Of a stretch of 64,000 nucleotides of DNA, positions 54,369-62,827 are shown in pieces. The stretch lies in the NCBI GenBank assembly GCA_016704465.1, contig JADJAD010000019.1, positions 62,001 to 126,000 on the forward strand. The letters are read 5' to 3'. A program made the position numbers and the translations under genes. The first letter of the stretch is position 1; each line of letters begins with the position of its first letter. The notes below the pieces were generated by a model, which made no database searches, was not told the origin of the DNA, and was given only the letters and a program-made list of their open reading frames with translations. The DNA is from Gemmatimonadota bacterium. GTDB taxonomy: Bacteria > Gemmatimonadota > Gemmatimonadetes > Gemmatimonadales > Gemmatimonadaceae.

Positions 54369-56069
54369 CTATCCCCCTGGTGAGATGGGGAGCGGCAGGC
54401 AGCTCGGGTTGCAGGCCTTGAGCTTGAGCGTGGTCCGCACACGGCCGGTCTTTTCCGCGTTGGTCGTGTCGCGCGAAAAGGTTCCTTCCGCGATCATCGT
54501 CTTCCCGGAGCTCGTGATCCGGAGGATCGGTCGGCGCCGGACTACCCGCTCGATGATCGGATGGGCCTTCTGTAGTTCGATCTTGGCGTTGACTACCTCC
54601 GGGACGAGCCCGCCAAGTGGCATGAGCACCCAGGTGGAGAGCCCGACCACGGTGGCACCGAAATCATGGTCGGCCGCCTGCAGCGTCAAGACGATGGAGT
54701 CGCCCGCCATCACTCCTCGCACCGGAATCCGAAATGAGTGGGGCAACAGACTGCGGCTTGCCTGTCCCACTTCATCCCAGTAACCGGATCCGGGGGGTGC
54801 GGTGATCCGGTGAAACAGCACGTGGCCCGGCACCAGCTCCACGATCGGCTTGGGATTATCCCGGATCGAGAACTGTCCGTTGCCTTCCAGGTACCCCAGC
54901 AGCGTCACCGGCTGACCCGCGGGGACCGCCGAGGGGTAGAGCAGCTTGAGCTTGCCGTCGAGCTCGATGGTGTAGTCGAAGAACGGATCGCCCTTGGTCG
55001 TGAACGACTCGCCCACAAAGGTTGCCTGCAACGGACCTTCCCACTGCTGGCAGTATTGACCGAAATAGTCCTGCAGGAACCACTGCGCGGTGTCCAGGAG
55101 GAACCCCGGGACCGCTGCCACGATCCCGGCAGGCCCCTCGAGGGCGGAGCCCGCCACCTTCATGGTCTCGATGAGCGCGAATCGCTCGGCGCTGGACAAC
55201 GCACTCGCCCCGCTACTCCGCGCCACGATCCCGGCCGGGATCTTGTCGACCCAGAAGCCGCGACCCAGGTCGAACGGCGCCTTGACGAAGTTGAGCGCCT
55301 CTGAGGTGAAGGTGAGCGCCTCGTTGTAGCTGTCGAGATCGCGGCACCCCTCGGCGGCAGCGGTGGTCGGGGCGGCGAGCTGTTCCAGCTTGGCCAGCGC
55401 CCGATCGGCGTCTGCGCCCCAGCTGTCCAGCAATGTCTGATAGTCGTTCCACTCCGGAATCGGCTTGGCGATCTTGCTCCGCGCCTGATACACCTGCTGC
55501 ATCTGCTGATGCAGGACCTGCACCTGCGCCGGAAGCCGGGCCAATTCCTTGTCCACGTCATCGAGCTTCGCCTTGGCCTCGTCACGTGCTGGCGAGGGGG
55601 GCTGGGCGTCGACCGCCTCGCGCACGTGCGCCACGACCTTGGCGCCGAGCTGAACCAGCGAGTCCGCCTTGGCGGCCACCTGGGCAGGGAGGAACCCGTC
55701 CGCGGCCACGATGAAGCTGGCCTTGGCCTGCCCGGCACCATCGGGAGCCGTCGCTTCGACGAGGTAGAGCCCGAGGAGCGTGGTGCTCCCGAATCGCACG
55801 TCATAGTGGCCGGTACTGCCGGGTGTCACCTGCAAGTTGACGGGAGGTCGACCGGGCGGCCGAATGATCAGCTTCACCACACTCGCATTCCCCACCAAGC
55901 CCGTGCTCCCCGACAGCACGACCGAATCGCCGGGAGACGGAGTGTTCGGGGTGGCGGCGAGGGTGATCGGTAGCGGCCCCTTCTGGGTGTCCTGCCCCGC
56001 GAGCACGCTGGAGACGAGCGTGACCGCCATCAGGACCAGCGGGGTGAGGCACCGCAGGGACCGCTGCAT
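54369..56069 (-). CDS. Large exported protein of unknown function
   Basis: I do not recognise this 566-residue protein. Residues 1-25 form a signal peptide (LTPLVLMAVTLVSSVLAGQ). Residues ~30-120 look like an Ig/bacterial adhesion-type fold (ATPNTPSPGDSVVLSGSTGL). Residues ~125-240 are helical and may be coiled-coil (AQVAAKADSLVQLGAKVVAH, KLDDVDKELARLPAQVQVLHQ). Residues ~300-566 are mixed, with Cys at both ends (GQYCQQWEG, KACNPSCLPL). It lies 6 bp upstream of the OmpA-domain gene, so it is likely part of the same unit. Confidence 0.6.
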   Translation of the reverse strand: MQRSLRCLTPLVLMAVTLVSSVLAGQDTQKGPLPITLAATPNTPSPGDSVVLSGSTGLVGNASVVKLIIRPPGRPPVNLQVTPGSTGHYDVRFGSTTLLGLYLVEATAPDGAGQAKASFIVAADGFLPAQVAAKADSLVQLGAKVVAHVREAVDAQPPSPARDEAKAKLDDVDKELARLPAQVQVLHQQMQQVYQARSKIAKPIPEWNDYQTLLDSWGADADRALAKLEQLAAPTTAAAEGCRDLDSYNEALTFTSEALNFVKAPFDLGRGFWVDKIPAGIVARSSGASALSSAERFALIETMKVAGSALEGPAGIVAAVPGFLLDTAQWFLQDYFGQYCQQWEGPLQATFVGESFTTKGDPFFDYTIELDGKLKLLYPSAVPAGQPVTLLGYLEGNGQFSIRDNPKPIVELVPGHVLFHRITAPPGSGYWDEVGQASRSLLPHSFRIPVRGVMAGDSIVLTLQAADHDFGATVVGLSTWVLMPLGGLVPEVVNAKIELQKAHPIIERVVRRRPILRITSSGKTMIAEGTFSRDTTNAEKTGRVRTTLKLKACNPSCLPLPISPGG

Positions 56070-56087
56070 GGCCGGAGTCGGCTGGCG

Positions 56088-56609
56088 CTAGCGCAACCGG
56101 CCCAACACCACACTCGCGATGCTGCGCATCTGCTCCACCGTCGCCAGGCTGCTGACCGAAACGAGTTGCGAGCCCACCGCCATCTCAATGGTCATCAGCC
56201 CCCCGTACTCATTCTGAATGGCAGGAACGCCCAATCCGTCGAGCGACTTCACGATCGCATCGGTGACCTTGTACTCCGTGTACTGCTCCGATCGCCAGGT
56301 GGCCATCGCCGCGGAGCTCGACATGTCAGGCATCCCCTGCCCAACCAGCAACGACACCTGCTGCATTGTGTTGGGGCCGAAGAATGTGCAGCTCCCGGTG
56401 GTCCCGTAGGACTGGCCTGCGGTCGAGTCGGGAGTCCAGCTCAACGCCGTTTGGATCTCTGGAGACGTGAGCAAGGCACAGACCTCGACCGAGGCCATGG
56501 CGGTGGCGTCCGTGGTCCCGGTGTCGCCGGCGGCTTGATCTCGGCGCTCGCCGCCACACCCAAACAGGACAAAGCCGGCGATCATGACGACAGGGAACCG
56601 AGTACGCAT
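56088..56609 (-). CDS. DUF3558-like lipoprotein (single domain)
   Basis: This is a 173-residue lipoprotein (MIAGFVLFGCGGERRD, lipobox FGC). After an Asp/Thr-rich linker (~25-40) one domain follows. VEVCALLTSPEIQTALSWTP and GSCTFFGPN carry the two conserved Cys, as in each half of the protein at 52277-53284. It is the first gene of the four-gene minus-strand cluster, 18 bp before the large exported protein. Confidence 0.72.
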   Translation of the reverse strand: MRTRFPVVMIAGFVLFGCGGERRDQAAGDTGTTDATAMASVEVCALLTSPEIQTALSWTPDSTAGQSYGTTGSCTFFGPNTMQQVSLLVGQGMPDMSSSAAMATWRSEQYTEYKVTDAIVKSLDGLGVPAIQNEYGGLMTIEMAVGSQLVSVSSLATVEQMRSIASVVLGRLR

Positions 56610-57115
56610 TGGACGAAATCCCGGAGGTATGTGATCGCGCGGGGGCAGCTCGCGCGATCATGCACGCGGACGACGGCACGTCCAAGCTGCAGCTCGATTC
56701 AGAATGGGTCAAGCAAAACTGCAGACCCTTAATGGCGAGTGTTTCAGTCAGCTTATGCGACTCCCGGAGCACCGCGTGTGCGGGCAAGGATCGGCCAAGC
56801 TGCACGGCGCACCTAGGTCGCCCTGTGTCCGACTCTTGACGGGGCGACGTGGTGCGGTCGGTTCTGTCTGGCCGGTCCGATTATCTGTTGCGTGCACGGC
56901 ACCTCCTGTCGACCCCGGATGATCCCGGTGTCGACCTCAGGTTTCGCCAAGGCGGCGCATCGTGCTCCCGACGGTCTGTCAAGACCTGCGCCCGGGGCAC
57001 GAAGTCGGGCGGCGAGGAACACCAGGCCCCGGGCGTCGGCTGTCGGACATTCCCTTACCGAGACGTAGGTCGGCCGCGATGTCCCTTGCTGCGCCGACCC
57101 GCTAGCGTCCTAGCC
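56610..57115. other. Intergenic region between envelope cluster and copper genes
   Basis: I see no convincing gene or RNA here. It must hold the divergent promoters of the envelope cluster and of the exported His/Cys-rich protein, but no reliable elements can be named. Confidence 0.5.
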
Positions 57116-57535
57116 ATGTCCCCCACCCGTGGGCCACGCCGGCTGGCTGCGTTGCTGTGCGGCGCATCGTTCGCGCTGCTCAGCCTCACGCTCAGTGTCA
57201 CGCGTCCGTGCACTATGCACGGCGCGGTGGCGCATGAGGCGTCCGCGCCCGTTCAACCGGGACATGGTGCGCACCACGTCGCGGGTTCCTCGGCGCAATC
57301 CAGTGCACCGAGCGACGCACCCGTCGAGGCGCCACCACCGGCGCACTCCTGTGACTGCGCCGCCTTGTGCTGCTGCGTGCCAGGGGCGTCACTGCACGTC
57401 GCCTCCGCGCGTGCACCTGCCGAGGCGGCGGTGTCGAGCGCTCGCGCTGCGATGTCGGCAGCTGTCGCGCTGCCCACGCCACACGACCATGTCCTTCCCT
57501 TCGCGGTAGGACCTCCGGCCCGCGCGAGCGGCTGA
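57116..57535 (+). CDS. Small exported His/Cys-rich protein
   Basis: This is a 139-residue protein from the ATG at 57116, with a hydrophobic start (RRLAALLCGASFALLSLTL) that may be a signal. The middle is His-rich (QPGHGAHHVAGSS), then a Cys cluster, AHSCDCAALCCCVPGAS, and a His-containing tail (PTPHDHVLPF). The composition suggests a metal-binding or copper-sensing role, which fits the downstream copper genes. It matches no family I can name with certainty. Confidence 0.65.
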   Translation: MSPTRGPRRLAALLCGASFALLSLTLSVTRPCTMHGAVAHEASAPVQPGHGAHHVAGSSAQSSAPSDAPVEAPPPAHSCDCAALCCCVPGASLHVASARAPAEAAVSSARAAMSAAVALPTPHDHVLPFAVGPPARASG

Positions 57536-57592
57536 CGCATCCTGCGCTGGCCGCTCCGTCCCTTTTTTCCTCTGGACCGGACGCCTGCGCAG

Positions 57593-58426
57593 ATGTTGCA
57601 CATCGGAGTTGGGGGCGCGCGATGGACACCCATCGCCGCCTGGGCTATCGCCCTTGCATCGGGATTCACCGCGGGGTGCGCGCGCGAGGATGCGCGCGTG
57701 CACCTGGAGCGCGCGGCAGTCATCGTGGATGCAGTGGGCGCGCCTGCGGCGGCGTACTTCACCGTGCGCGACGAGCGGACCCGCGCCGACTCGGTGACGG
57801 GCGTATCGGCCGACGTCGCGCAGTTCGCGACGATGGTATCGCCGCAACCGCACCGGATGCCAACCAGTGGAGGGTCGCGGGCGATGCTGATGTCGCCAGT
57901 GGCGACCGTGCCACTCGGGCGCACAGGACAGGTGCGCTTCGCTCCAGGTGGCCACACGGCGCTGCTGTACAACCTGCAGCGACCACTCGCCGTGGGCGAC
58001 TCGGTGCGCCTCACCGTTCAGCTGCAGAGCGGACGCACCGCGACGACGACCGCGCCGGTTGTCGCGTTCGCGGAACTCGAGCGTGTGCTGGCGGACAGTG
58101 GATCCATGCCGCCTTCCGGCGGCACACCATCGCTGGTCGAGGGCAAGGCCCTCTATCGAAGCAACGGCTGCATCACGTGCCACGGTCCGGTGGGCTACGG
58201 TGACGGCGTGGTGGGCCGCACCCTTGTTCCGCCACCGCGCGACTTCCGGGACAGCCTCGCGTTCAAGGCTGGGCGCGACGGCGCACACATCGCGAAGATG
58301 CTGGTGCTCGGCATCCCGGCCGGCGGCAACATGCCGCTGTATGCCCACCTCTCCAATCAGCAGCGCGCTTCACTCGCGCTGTATGTCATCTCGCTTCGCG
58401 ACACATCGGTGTCCGACGCGCACTGA
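57593..58426 (+). CDS. PCuAC copper-chaperone-like domain fused to cytochrome c
   Basis: This is a 277-residue exported protein. The start (MLHIGVGGARWTPIAAWAIA) leads to a lipoprotein-like TAGC at ~29. Residues ~40-165 resemble the PCu(A)C copper chaperone (AAAYFTVRDERTRADSVTG, MLMSPVATVPL, FAPGGHTALLYNL), although the C-terminal HxM copper motif is altered (HTA). Residues ~185-270 are a monohaem cytochrome c with CITCHGPVGYGDG (CxxCH) and a distal Met candidate (GNMPLYAHLS). A single protein could thus deliver copper and carry an electron. It sits just upstream of a stand-alone PCuAC gene. Confidence 0.78.
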   Translation: MLHIGVGGARWTPIAAWAIALASGFTAGCAREDARVHLERAAVIVDAVGAPAAAYFTVRDERTRADSVTGVSADVAQFATMVSPQPHRMPTSGGSRAMLMSPVATVPLGRTGQVRFAPGGHTALLYNLQRPLAVGDSVRLTVQLQSGRTATTTAPVVAFAELERVLADSGSMPPSGGTPSLVEGKALYRSNGCITCHGPVGYGDGVVGRTLVPPPRDFRDSLAFKAGRDGAHIAKMLVLGIPAGGNMPLYAHLSNQQRASLALYVISLRDTSVSDAH

Positions 58427-58460
58427 TAGCCACCACTCCCTCGAACAGGAGCACCATTCG

Positions 58461-58943
58461 ATGAACAGACAATTGACAGACCGCCGGGCCCAGCTCACCC
58501 TCGCCGCACTCGCGGTGGCACTCCTGGGCATGCTCGTTCCCGCACGCCACCTGGTCGCGCAAACGCAGACCGTGACGGTACGGGACGCGTGGGTCCGCGA
58601 AGCTGCCGCCGGCCGCGCCGTCACCGGTGCGTTCATGGTCATCGTCAACTCTGGCGATACCCCGCGCGCACTCGTGCGTGGAACAGCGAGCGTTGGTGAT
58701 ACGCTCGAATTGCATGAGATGAAGCGCGAGGACGGCATGATGCGCATGTCGCCCGTGCAGCGCATCGAGATCCCGGCCAAGGGTGAGGCCGCGCTGCGGC
58801 CCGGCGGATACCACCTGATGCTGTTCGGGCTCAAGGCACCGCTCACGGCCACCGACACGGTGCGTTTCACGTTGACACTTGATGATGGATCCTCGGTGCA
58901 GGTGGCAGCGCCGGTGCGCTCCATGCAGGGACGGATGCCGTGA
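58461..58943 (+). CDS. PCu(A)C periplasmic copper chaperone
   Basis: This is a 160-residue exported protein that hands Cu(I) to cytochrome oxidase centres. The signal peptide is LTLAALAVALLGMLVPARHL. The mature domain has VTVRDAWVREAAAGRAVTGAF, then the copper ligands of the family: LELHEMKREDGMMRMSP (H, M) and GGYHLMLFGL (HxM). It lies 34 bp after the fusion gene, and its stop overlaps the GTG start of the SCO1 gene (GTGA). Confidence 0.92.
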   Translation: MNRQLTDRRAQLTLAALAVALLGMLVPARHLVAQTQTVTVRDAWVREAAAGRAVTGAFMVIVNSGDTPRALVRGTASVGDTLELHEMKREDGMMRMSPVQRIEIPAKGEAALRPGGYHLMLFGLKAPLTATDTVRFTLTLDDGSSVQVAAPVRSMQGRMP

Positions 58944-59515
58944 TCGGCCGCTCCCGTCCTGCCCTCGTCGCAATCGGCGCCACGCTCGCTGCCACGCTGT
59001 TGGCGTCAGCATGCACGTCACAGCGCGCGGCACCAACACACGACTTCACCCTCACCGACCACACGGGGCAACGGTTCGAACTGGCGTCGCTCCGCGGCCG
59101 GGTCGTGCTGGTGTTCTTCGGCTACAGCAATTGTCCCGATGTCTGCCCGACCACGCTGTCGAAGCTGACGACCGTGGCCGAGCGACTCGGCGAACAGCGC
59201 GATGCCATGAAAGTCGTGTATGTGACCGTGGATCCCGAGCGCGATACGCCCGAGGTCTTGCGGGCCGATCTCGCCAACTTCGCGCTGGACGCCGTGGGGC
59301 TGACAGGGACGCGGGAAGAAGTGGATCGTGCCGTGCAGCTGTTTGGCGCGAAGTACGAGATCGTGCCGACGCCGGAATCGGCGGCACGATACACCGTGAG
59401 TCACTCAACTACGCTGTATGTGCTCGATCAGCAGGGGCAGCTCTCGGCCGAGTTCCCGTACGAAGCACAGGTCGACGAGATAGTGACGGCCGTGCGGGCG
59501 TTGTTACCTCCCTGA
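58940..59515 (+). CDS. SCO1/SenC copper-insertion protein
   Basis: This is a 191-residue lipoprotein (ATLAATLLASACTS) with the thioredoxin-like SCO fold that helps assemble the CuA site of cytochrome c oxidase. GYSNCPDVCPTTLSKL has the CxxxC copper motif, and RYTVSHSTTLYVLD has the conserved His. VYVTVDPERDTPEVLRAD is the family stretch after the first motif. The GTG start overlaps the PCuAC stop. Together with the two preceding genes it makes a compact copper-delivery unit. Confidence 0.94.
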   Translation: MIGRSRPALVAIGATLAATLLASACTSQRAAPTHDFTLTDHTGQRFELASLRGRVVLVFFGYSNCPDVCPTTLSKLTTVAERLGEQRDAMKVVYVTVDPERDTPEVLRADLANFALDAVGLTGTREEVDRAVQLFGAKYEIVPTPESAARYTVSHSTTLYVLDQQGQLSAEFPYEAQVDEIVTAVRALLPP

Positions 59516-59789
59516 CGGCTGGTGACCGCGGACCGCCGCCTTGGGGCAGCGAACCTGCGACTGGCGGGGCAGGGCATCGATGCACGACGACCAGCGCGGT
59601 ATGGCGCTCGGATGCGCGGTGTGGCGCTTGGGTGCGCGGTATGGCGCTCGGGTGCGCGGTATGGCGCTCGGGTGCGCGGTGTGTCGCGGCTCCCGCCGGT
59701 GGTCCCGCGCCGCGTTCAATGATCGAATGGCGCGGTAGGCACCGGCGCGCACGCGGTGTGCAGCGCGCCGGCCAGGGCCGCTGGCGGGC
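59516..59789. other. Intergenic region with a 20-bp tandem repeat
   Basis: This is the gap between convergent genes (SCO1 rightward, sulfatase leftward). It holds four 20-bp repeat units (59601-59680) and nothing else I can identify; no T-rich terminator is seen. Confidence 0.7.
59601..59680. repeat. 20-bp tandem repeat, four units
   Basis: ATGGCGCTCGGGTGCGCGGT is repeated four times. Units 3 and 4 match exactly and units 1 and 2 differ at one or two positions. The array sits between two convergent genes. Confidence 0.92.
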
Positions 59790-61340
59790 CTAACGAGTGG
59801 GCATGGGCCGCCAGCCCGCGACGCGCTGCCGTTCAAGCGAGTCCAGGAGCGACCCGTACTCGGGCCGCAGCGCCAGGTTCACATCTTCGTCCGGGTCGGC
59901 TCGTCGGTCGTACAGCTCGCGCGCAACCAGCGCCTGGCTCTCCCAGTGGATCCAGCGAACGTAGTGATGGCGTTCCGTGAGCATGCTATATCCCATGTAC
60001 GGTTGGCTGTCGGGGGCGACCCACATGCCCGTGCGCAGGAACTGGCTGAAGACCGCCGCTTTGCCCGTGGCCGTCGGGTCGCGCAGCAGCGGCACGGCGC
60101 TCGTCCCCTGCAGCTGTGGCGGGACCGGGAGGCCGGCCAGTTCCGCGAGCGTTGGGTAGACGTCCACGAACTCGACCAGTTGCGAAATGCGCGTGCCCGG
60201 CGCGATGGTGCCCGGCGCGCGAATCAGGAGGGGTGAGTGCGTGTCGATGGCGTAGTTCGTCATCTTCGCCCAGCCATTGTGCTCGCCCAGCTTGTAGCCG
60301 TGGTCCCCCCAGAGCACGACGATCGTGTTCCGCGTGAGGTCGAGCGCGTCGAGCTGGTCGAGGAGTCGCCCGACCTGCGCGTCGATATAGCTGACCGAGG
60401 CGTAGTAGCCATGGCGCAGCCGGCGGACGTCGGCCTCGGGGAGCGGGCCGTCGAACGGATGCTGCGCGGCGGCAAAGTCCGTGTAGCCGCGCAGCTCCCG
60501 CATGGTGCTCATCGCCATGATCGGACCGTCACGCGTGGGGTACGGATTGCCGGGAAGCGGGATGGAGTCCCGGTCGTACATATCCCAGTACCGTTGCGGC
60601 GCGTTGAACGGCAGGTGCGGGCGGTAATACCCGATGGCAAAGAAGAACGGCTGCGCCCGATCCTTGAGCTCGGCGAGCGTGCGGAGGGCGAGATTCGTCT
60701 GCGCCCCGTCGTAGTAGACGGAATCCGGGAGGTTCACGGACTCCGTGGCGTTGGCCTTCAGGTACCATAGGCCATACTGGTCGACGTAGCGCGCCTCGGT
60801 ACCAGCCTTGATGATGGCGGCCTTGCGCAACGCCTGGATCGCCACGTTGTCACGGTGATGGTACACCGCGTCCGGATCGAACGGGAAGCCGTCCACATGC
60901 AGGGCCGGTTCGCTCCACGAGGCGGAATCGGGGAGCACGTTGTGATAGATCTTTCCGATGCTTACCGCGTCATACCCATGGGAACGGAAGTGCTGCGGGA
61001 TCGTGATAGCCCCGGGCGTGGTGACACGAAAATCGGTGTCCAGGTCCCACACGCGCAGCGAGTCGGGGCGAAGCCCCGTCATCAACGAGGCGCGCGACGG
61101 ATTGCAGACCGCTTGCTGTGCGTGCGCCTGCAGGAAGATCGCACCGGATCGCGCGAGGCGGTCGATGTTGGGGGTCCGCGCGATCGAGTCGCCGTAGACA
61201 CCGAGCGCCGGTCGCAGGTCATCGACCGCGATGAAGACGACGTTGGGTCGGCGAGGGTCCACCGCGCCGTCGGCGTTCGTCCCGGACGGCGCGCAGCCCA
61301 GCAGCGCCGCGACCACGAGCGGCCAGGGCGTCCACCACAT
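59790..61340 (-). CDS. Sulfatase (iduronate-2-sulfatase-like), exported lipoprotein
   Basis: This is a 516-residue enzyme. The signal WPLVVAALLGCAP has a lipobox Cys. The sulfatase signature CNPSRASLMTG (~83) carries the Cys that is converted to formylglycine. Metal ligands appear as VFIAVDDLRPA near the N-terminus and LWGDHGYKLGEH later. GKIYHNVLPDSASW and the long insert before the GDHG motif resemble iduronate/choline-type sulfatases. The substrate is probably a sulfated polysaccharide. No formylglycine-generating enzyme or anSME gene is seen here. The stop is Arg-TAG within a CGTTAGGC octamer. Confidence 0.92.
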   Translation of the reverse strand: MWWTPWPLVVAALLGCAPSGTNADGAVDPRRPNVVFIAVDDLRPALGVYGDSIARTPNIDRLARSGAIFLQAHAQQAVCNPSRASLMTGLRPDSLRVWDLDTDFRVTTPGAITIPQHFRSHGYDAVSIGKIYHNVLPDSASWSEPALHVDGFPFDPDAVYHHRDNVAIQALRKAAIIKAGTEARYVDQYGLWYLKANATESVNLPDSVYYDGAQTNLALRTLAELKDRAQPFFFAIGYYRPHLPFNAPQRYWDMYDRDSIPLPGNPYPTRDGPIMAMSTMRELRGYTDFAAAQHPFDGPLPEADVRRLRHGYYASVSYIDAQVGRLLDQLDALDLTRNTIVVLWGDHGYKLGEHNGWAKMTNYAIDTHSPLLIRAPGTIAPGTRISQLVEFVDVYPTLAELAGLPVPPQLQGTSAVPLLRDPTATGKAAVFSQFLRTGMWVAPDSQPYMGYSMLTERHHYVRWIHWESQALVARELYDRRADPDEDVNLALRPEYGSLLDSLERQRVAGWRPMPTR

Positions 61341-61383
61341 CGGGCGCGGCGTCCGGAGGTGATCGCCGCGGCACGCGGTGGCG

Positions 61384-62751
61384 TCACGGGACGAGCTTGA
61401 CCTCCGTCATGCGCCGCACCGGCGACACATACGCACTCACCAAACTCTCCTGCCCATCTCCCCCGATCGCCGCCACCCCGAACACGTAGTCGTCGATCGA
61501 CACGTTCGGGAGCACGAACTGCGTCACCGCGCCCACCACCTGTGACTGTTCCCAGTCATTGGTCCACGCGTCACGCCAGTAGATGCGATAGGCCACCGCG
61601 CCAGGCGTCGCGCCCCACTGCAGGGCGGCGTCGTAGCCGGTGGTCCCGCGGCCGATGCGCGGCTGGCCGCGCTCGCTCACCACGTTAGGCGCCGGCGGAG
61701 CCAGCGCGGCCGAGGCCGCGGCGGCCGCGTTCACCCGGGCGTTCTGTGCGAGGTAGGCAAAGTCCATCCCCTCGAGCTTGTCCTCGGCGCTGTGCTGGCG
61801 GAAATAGTTCTCGTTCGCCTCGCGAAAGACCACCGCAGGAAAATCGTTCGCGGTGAACGAGGAATGGTCGCTCCCGCGCCCGAACCGGTCCTCGCGCGCC
61901 ATGAGCCGGATGCGGTGCGACGGCACATACACGGAGGCGATCCGCGCGATGTAGCGGGCCAACGAGCGCGACATGGAGTCGTCGGGGCCGAGGGAGTAGA
62001 GCTTGACGCTCTCGCCGTCCACGATCCCGTTGCCCCCCAGGCTGCTGCCGATGATGTCGTTGTTGAAGTTCGCCTCGACGACGACACGGTCGGCGGCCAG
62101 GCGCGTGGCGTGGGCCATGGACCCGATCAGCCCCTGCTCCTCGCCGGCCCACGTGATGAACACCAGGGTGGCGTCGAACTCGATCCCGCTCTGCGCGAAG
62201 ACACGGGCGAGTTCCATGGTCAGTGCCGTTCCGCTGCCATCGTCGTTCGCGCCCGGGGCATCGACGTTGTGGTCGAACGCACGGTTGGCCTGCGCATCGC
62301 CGCCGGCCCCGCCCTGCGGCGCGTTGGCCCGCGGGTTCACCGAGTCGTAGTGCCCGCTGATGTAGACCCGGCGCGCCGAGCGACCTGGCAGCACGGCCAT
62401 GACGTTCACCACGTCGACGTCACGCGTGATGCGCCCCTGCTGGGCCACGTGATGCCGGTCGAACGAGACCTGCAACCGGGGACTGCTGCGCGTGAGTTCG
62501 GCGTGGATCCAGCGGCGGGCGGCCCCGATCCCGCGCGTGGTGGAGACCGTGTCGGAGAGCGTGGAGCGCGTCCCGAACCCCGCCAGCCGGGTCGCGACGT
62601 CGCGCAGGCGCTCCTGCGAGACGGCGGCCACGAGCGCGGTGATCCGCGGATCTGCGTCGGGGCGTGGAGCGACTTGGGCCCGCAACATCGTGGTGCTGAG
62701 CGCCAGCAGGGGCGTGACGAGGGCGAGCCGGAAATGACGCGAGCGATCCAT
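61384..62751 (-). CDS. M28 family aminopeptidase with C-terminal FnIII-like domain
   Basis: This is a 455-residue exported zinc peptidase from the ATG at 62751, with signal LALVTPLLALSTTMLRAQ. The M28 core has the two-zinc ligands YISGHYDSVN (H, D), GANDDGSGTAL (D), WAGEEQGLIGS (E, E) and GRGSDHSSF (H). Residues ~350-450 form a fibronectin type III-like domain (DAALQWGATPGAVAYRIYWRD). The protein probably degrades peptides outside the cell. It ends 43 bp before the sulfatase start on the same strand. Confidence 0.92.
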   Translation of the reverse strand: MDRSRHFRLALVTPLLALSTTMLRAQVAPRPDADPRITALVAAVSQERLRDVATRLAGFGTRSTLSDTVSTTRGIGAARRWIHAELTRSSPRLQVSFDRHHVAQQGRITRDVDVVNVMAVLPGRSARRVYISGHYDSVNPRANAPQGGAGGDAQANRAFDHNVDAPGANDDGSGTALTMELARVFAQSGIEFDATLVFITWAGEEQGLIGSMAHATRLAADRVVVEANFNNDIIGSSLGGNGIVDGESVKLYSLGPDDSMSRSLARYIARIASVYVPSHRIRLMAREDRFGRGSDHSSFTANDFPAVVFREANENYFRQHSAEDKLEGMDFAYLAQNARVNAAAAASAALAPPAPNVVSERGQPRIGRGTTGYDAALQWGATPGAVAYRIYWRDAWTNDWEQSQVVGAVTQFVLPNVSIDDYVFGVAAIGGDGQESLVSAYVSPVRRMTEVKLVP

Positions 62752-62827
62752 AGGAGGTTTCCTGAGGACGTTTCCTGGAGTATGAATCAGGGCGGCGCGA
62801 TCGGGCGCGCATAACTTATCCTTCGAC

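Noticed and set aside
56849..57115. N-terminal extension of the His/Cys-rich protein
   Set aside because: The extra residues are Arg/Ser-rich without domain features, and the ATG at 57116 directly precedes the signal-like hydrophobic stretch.
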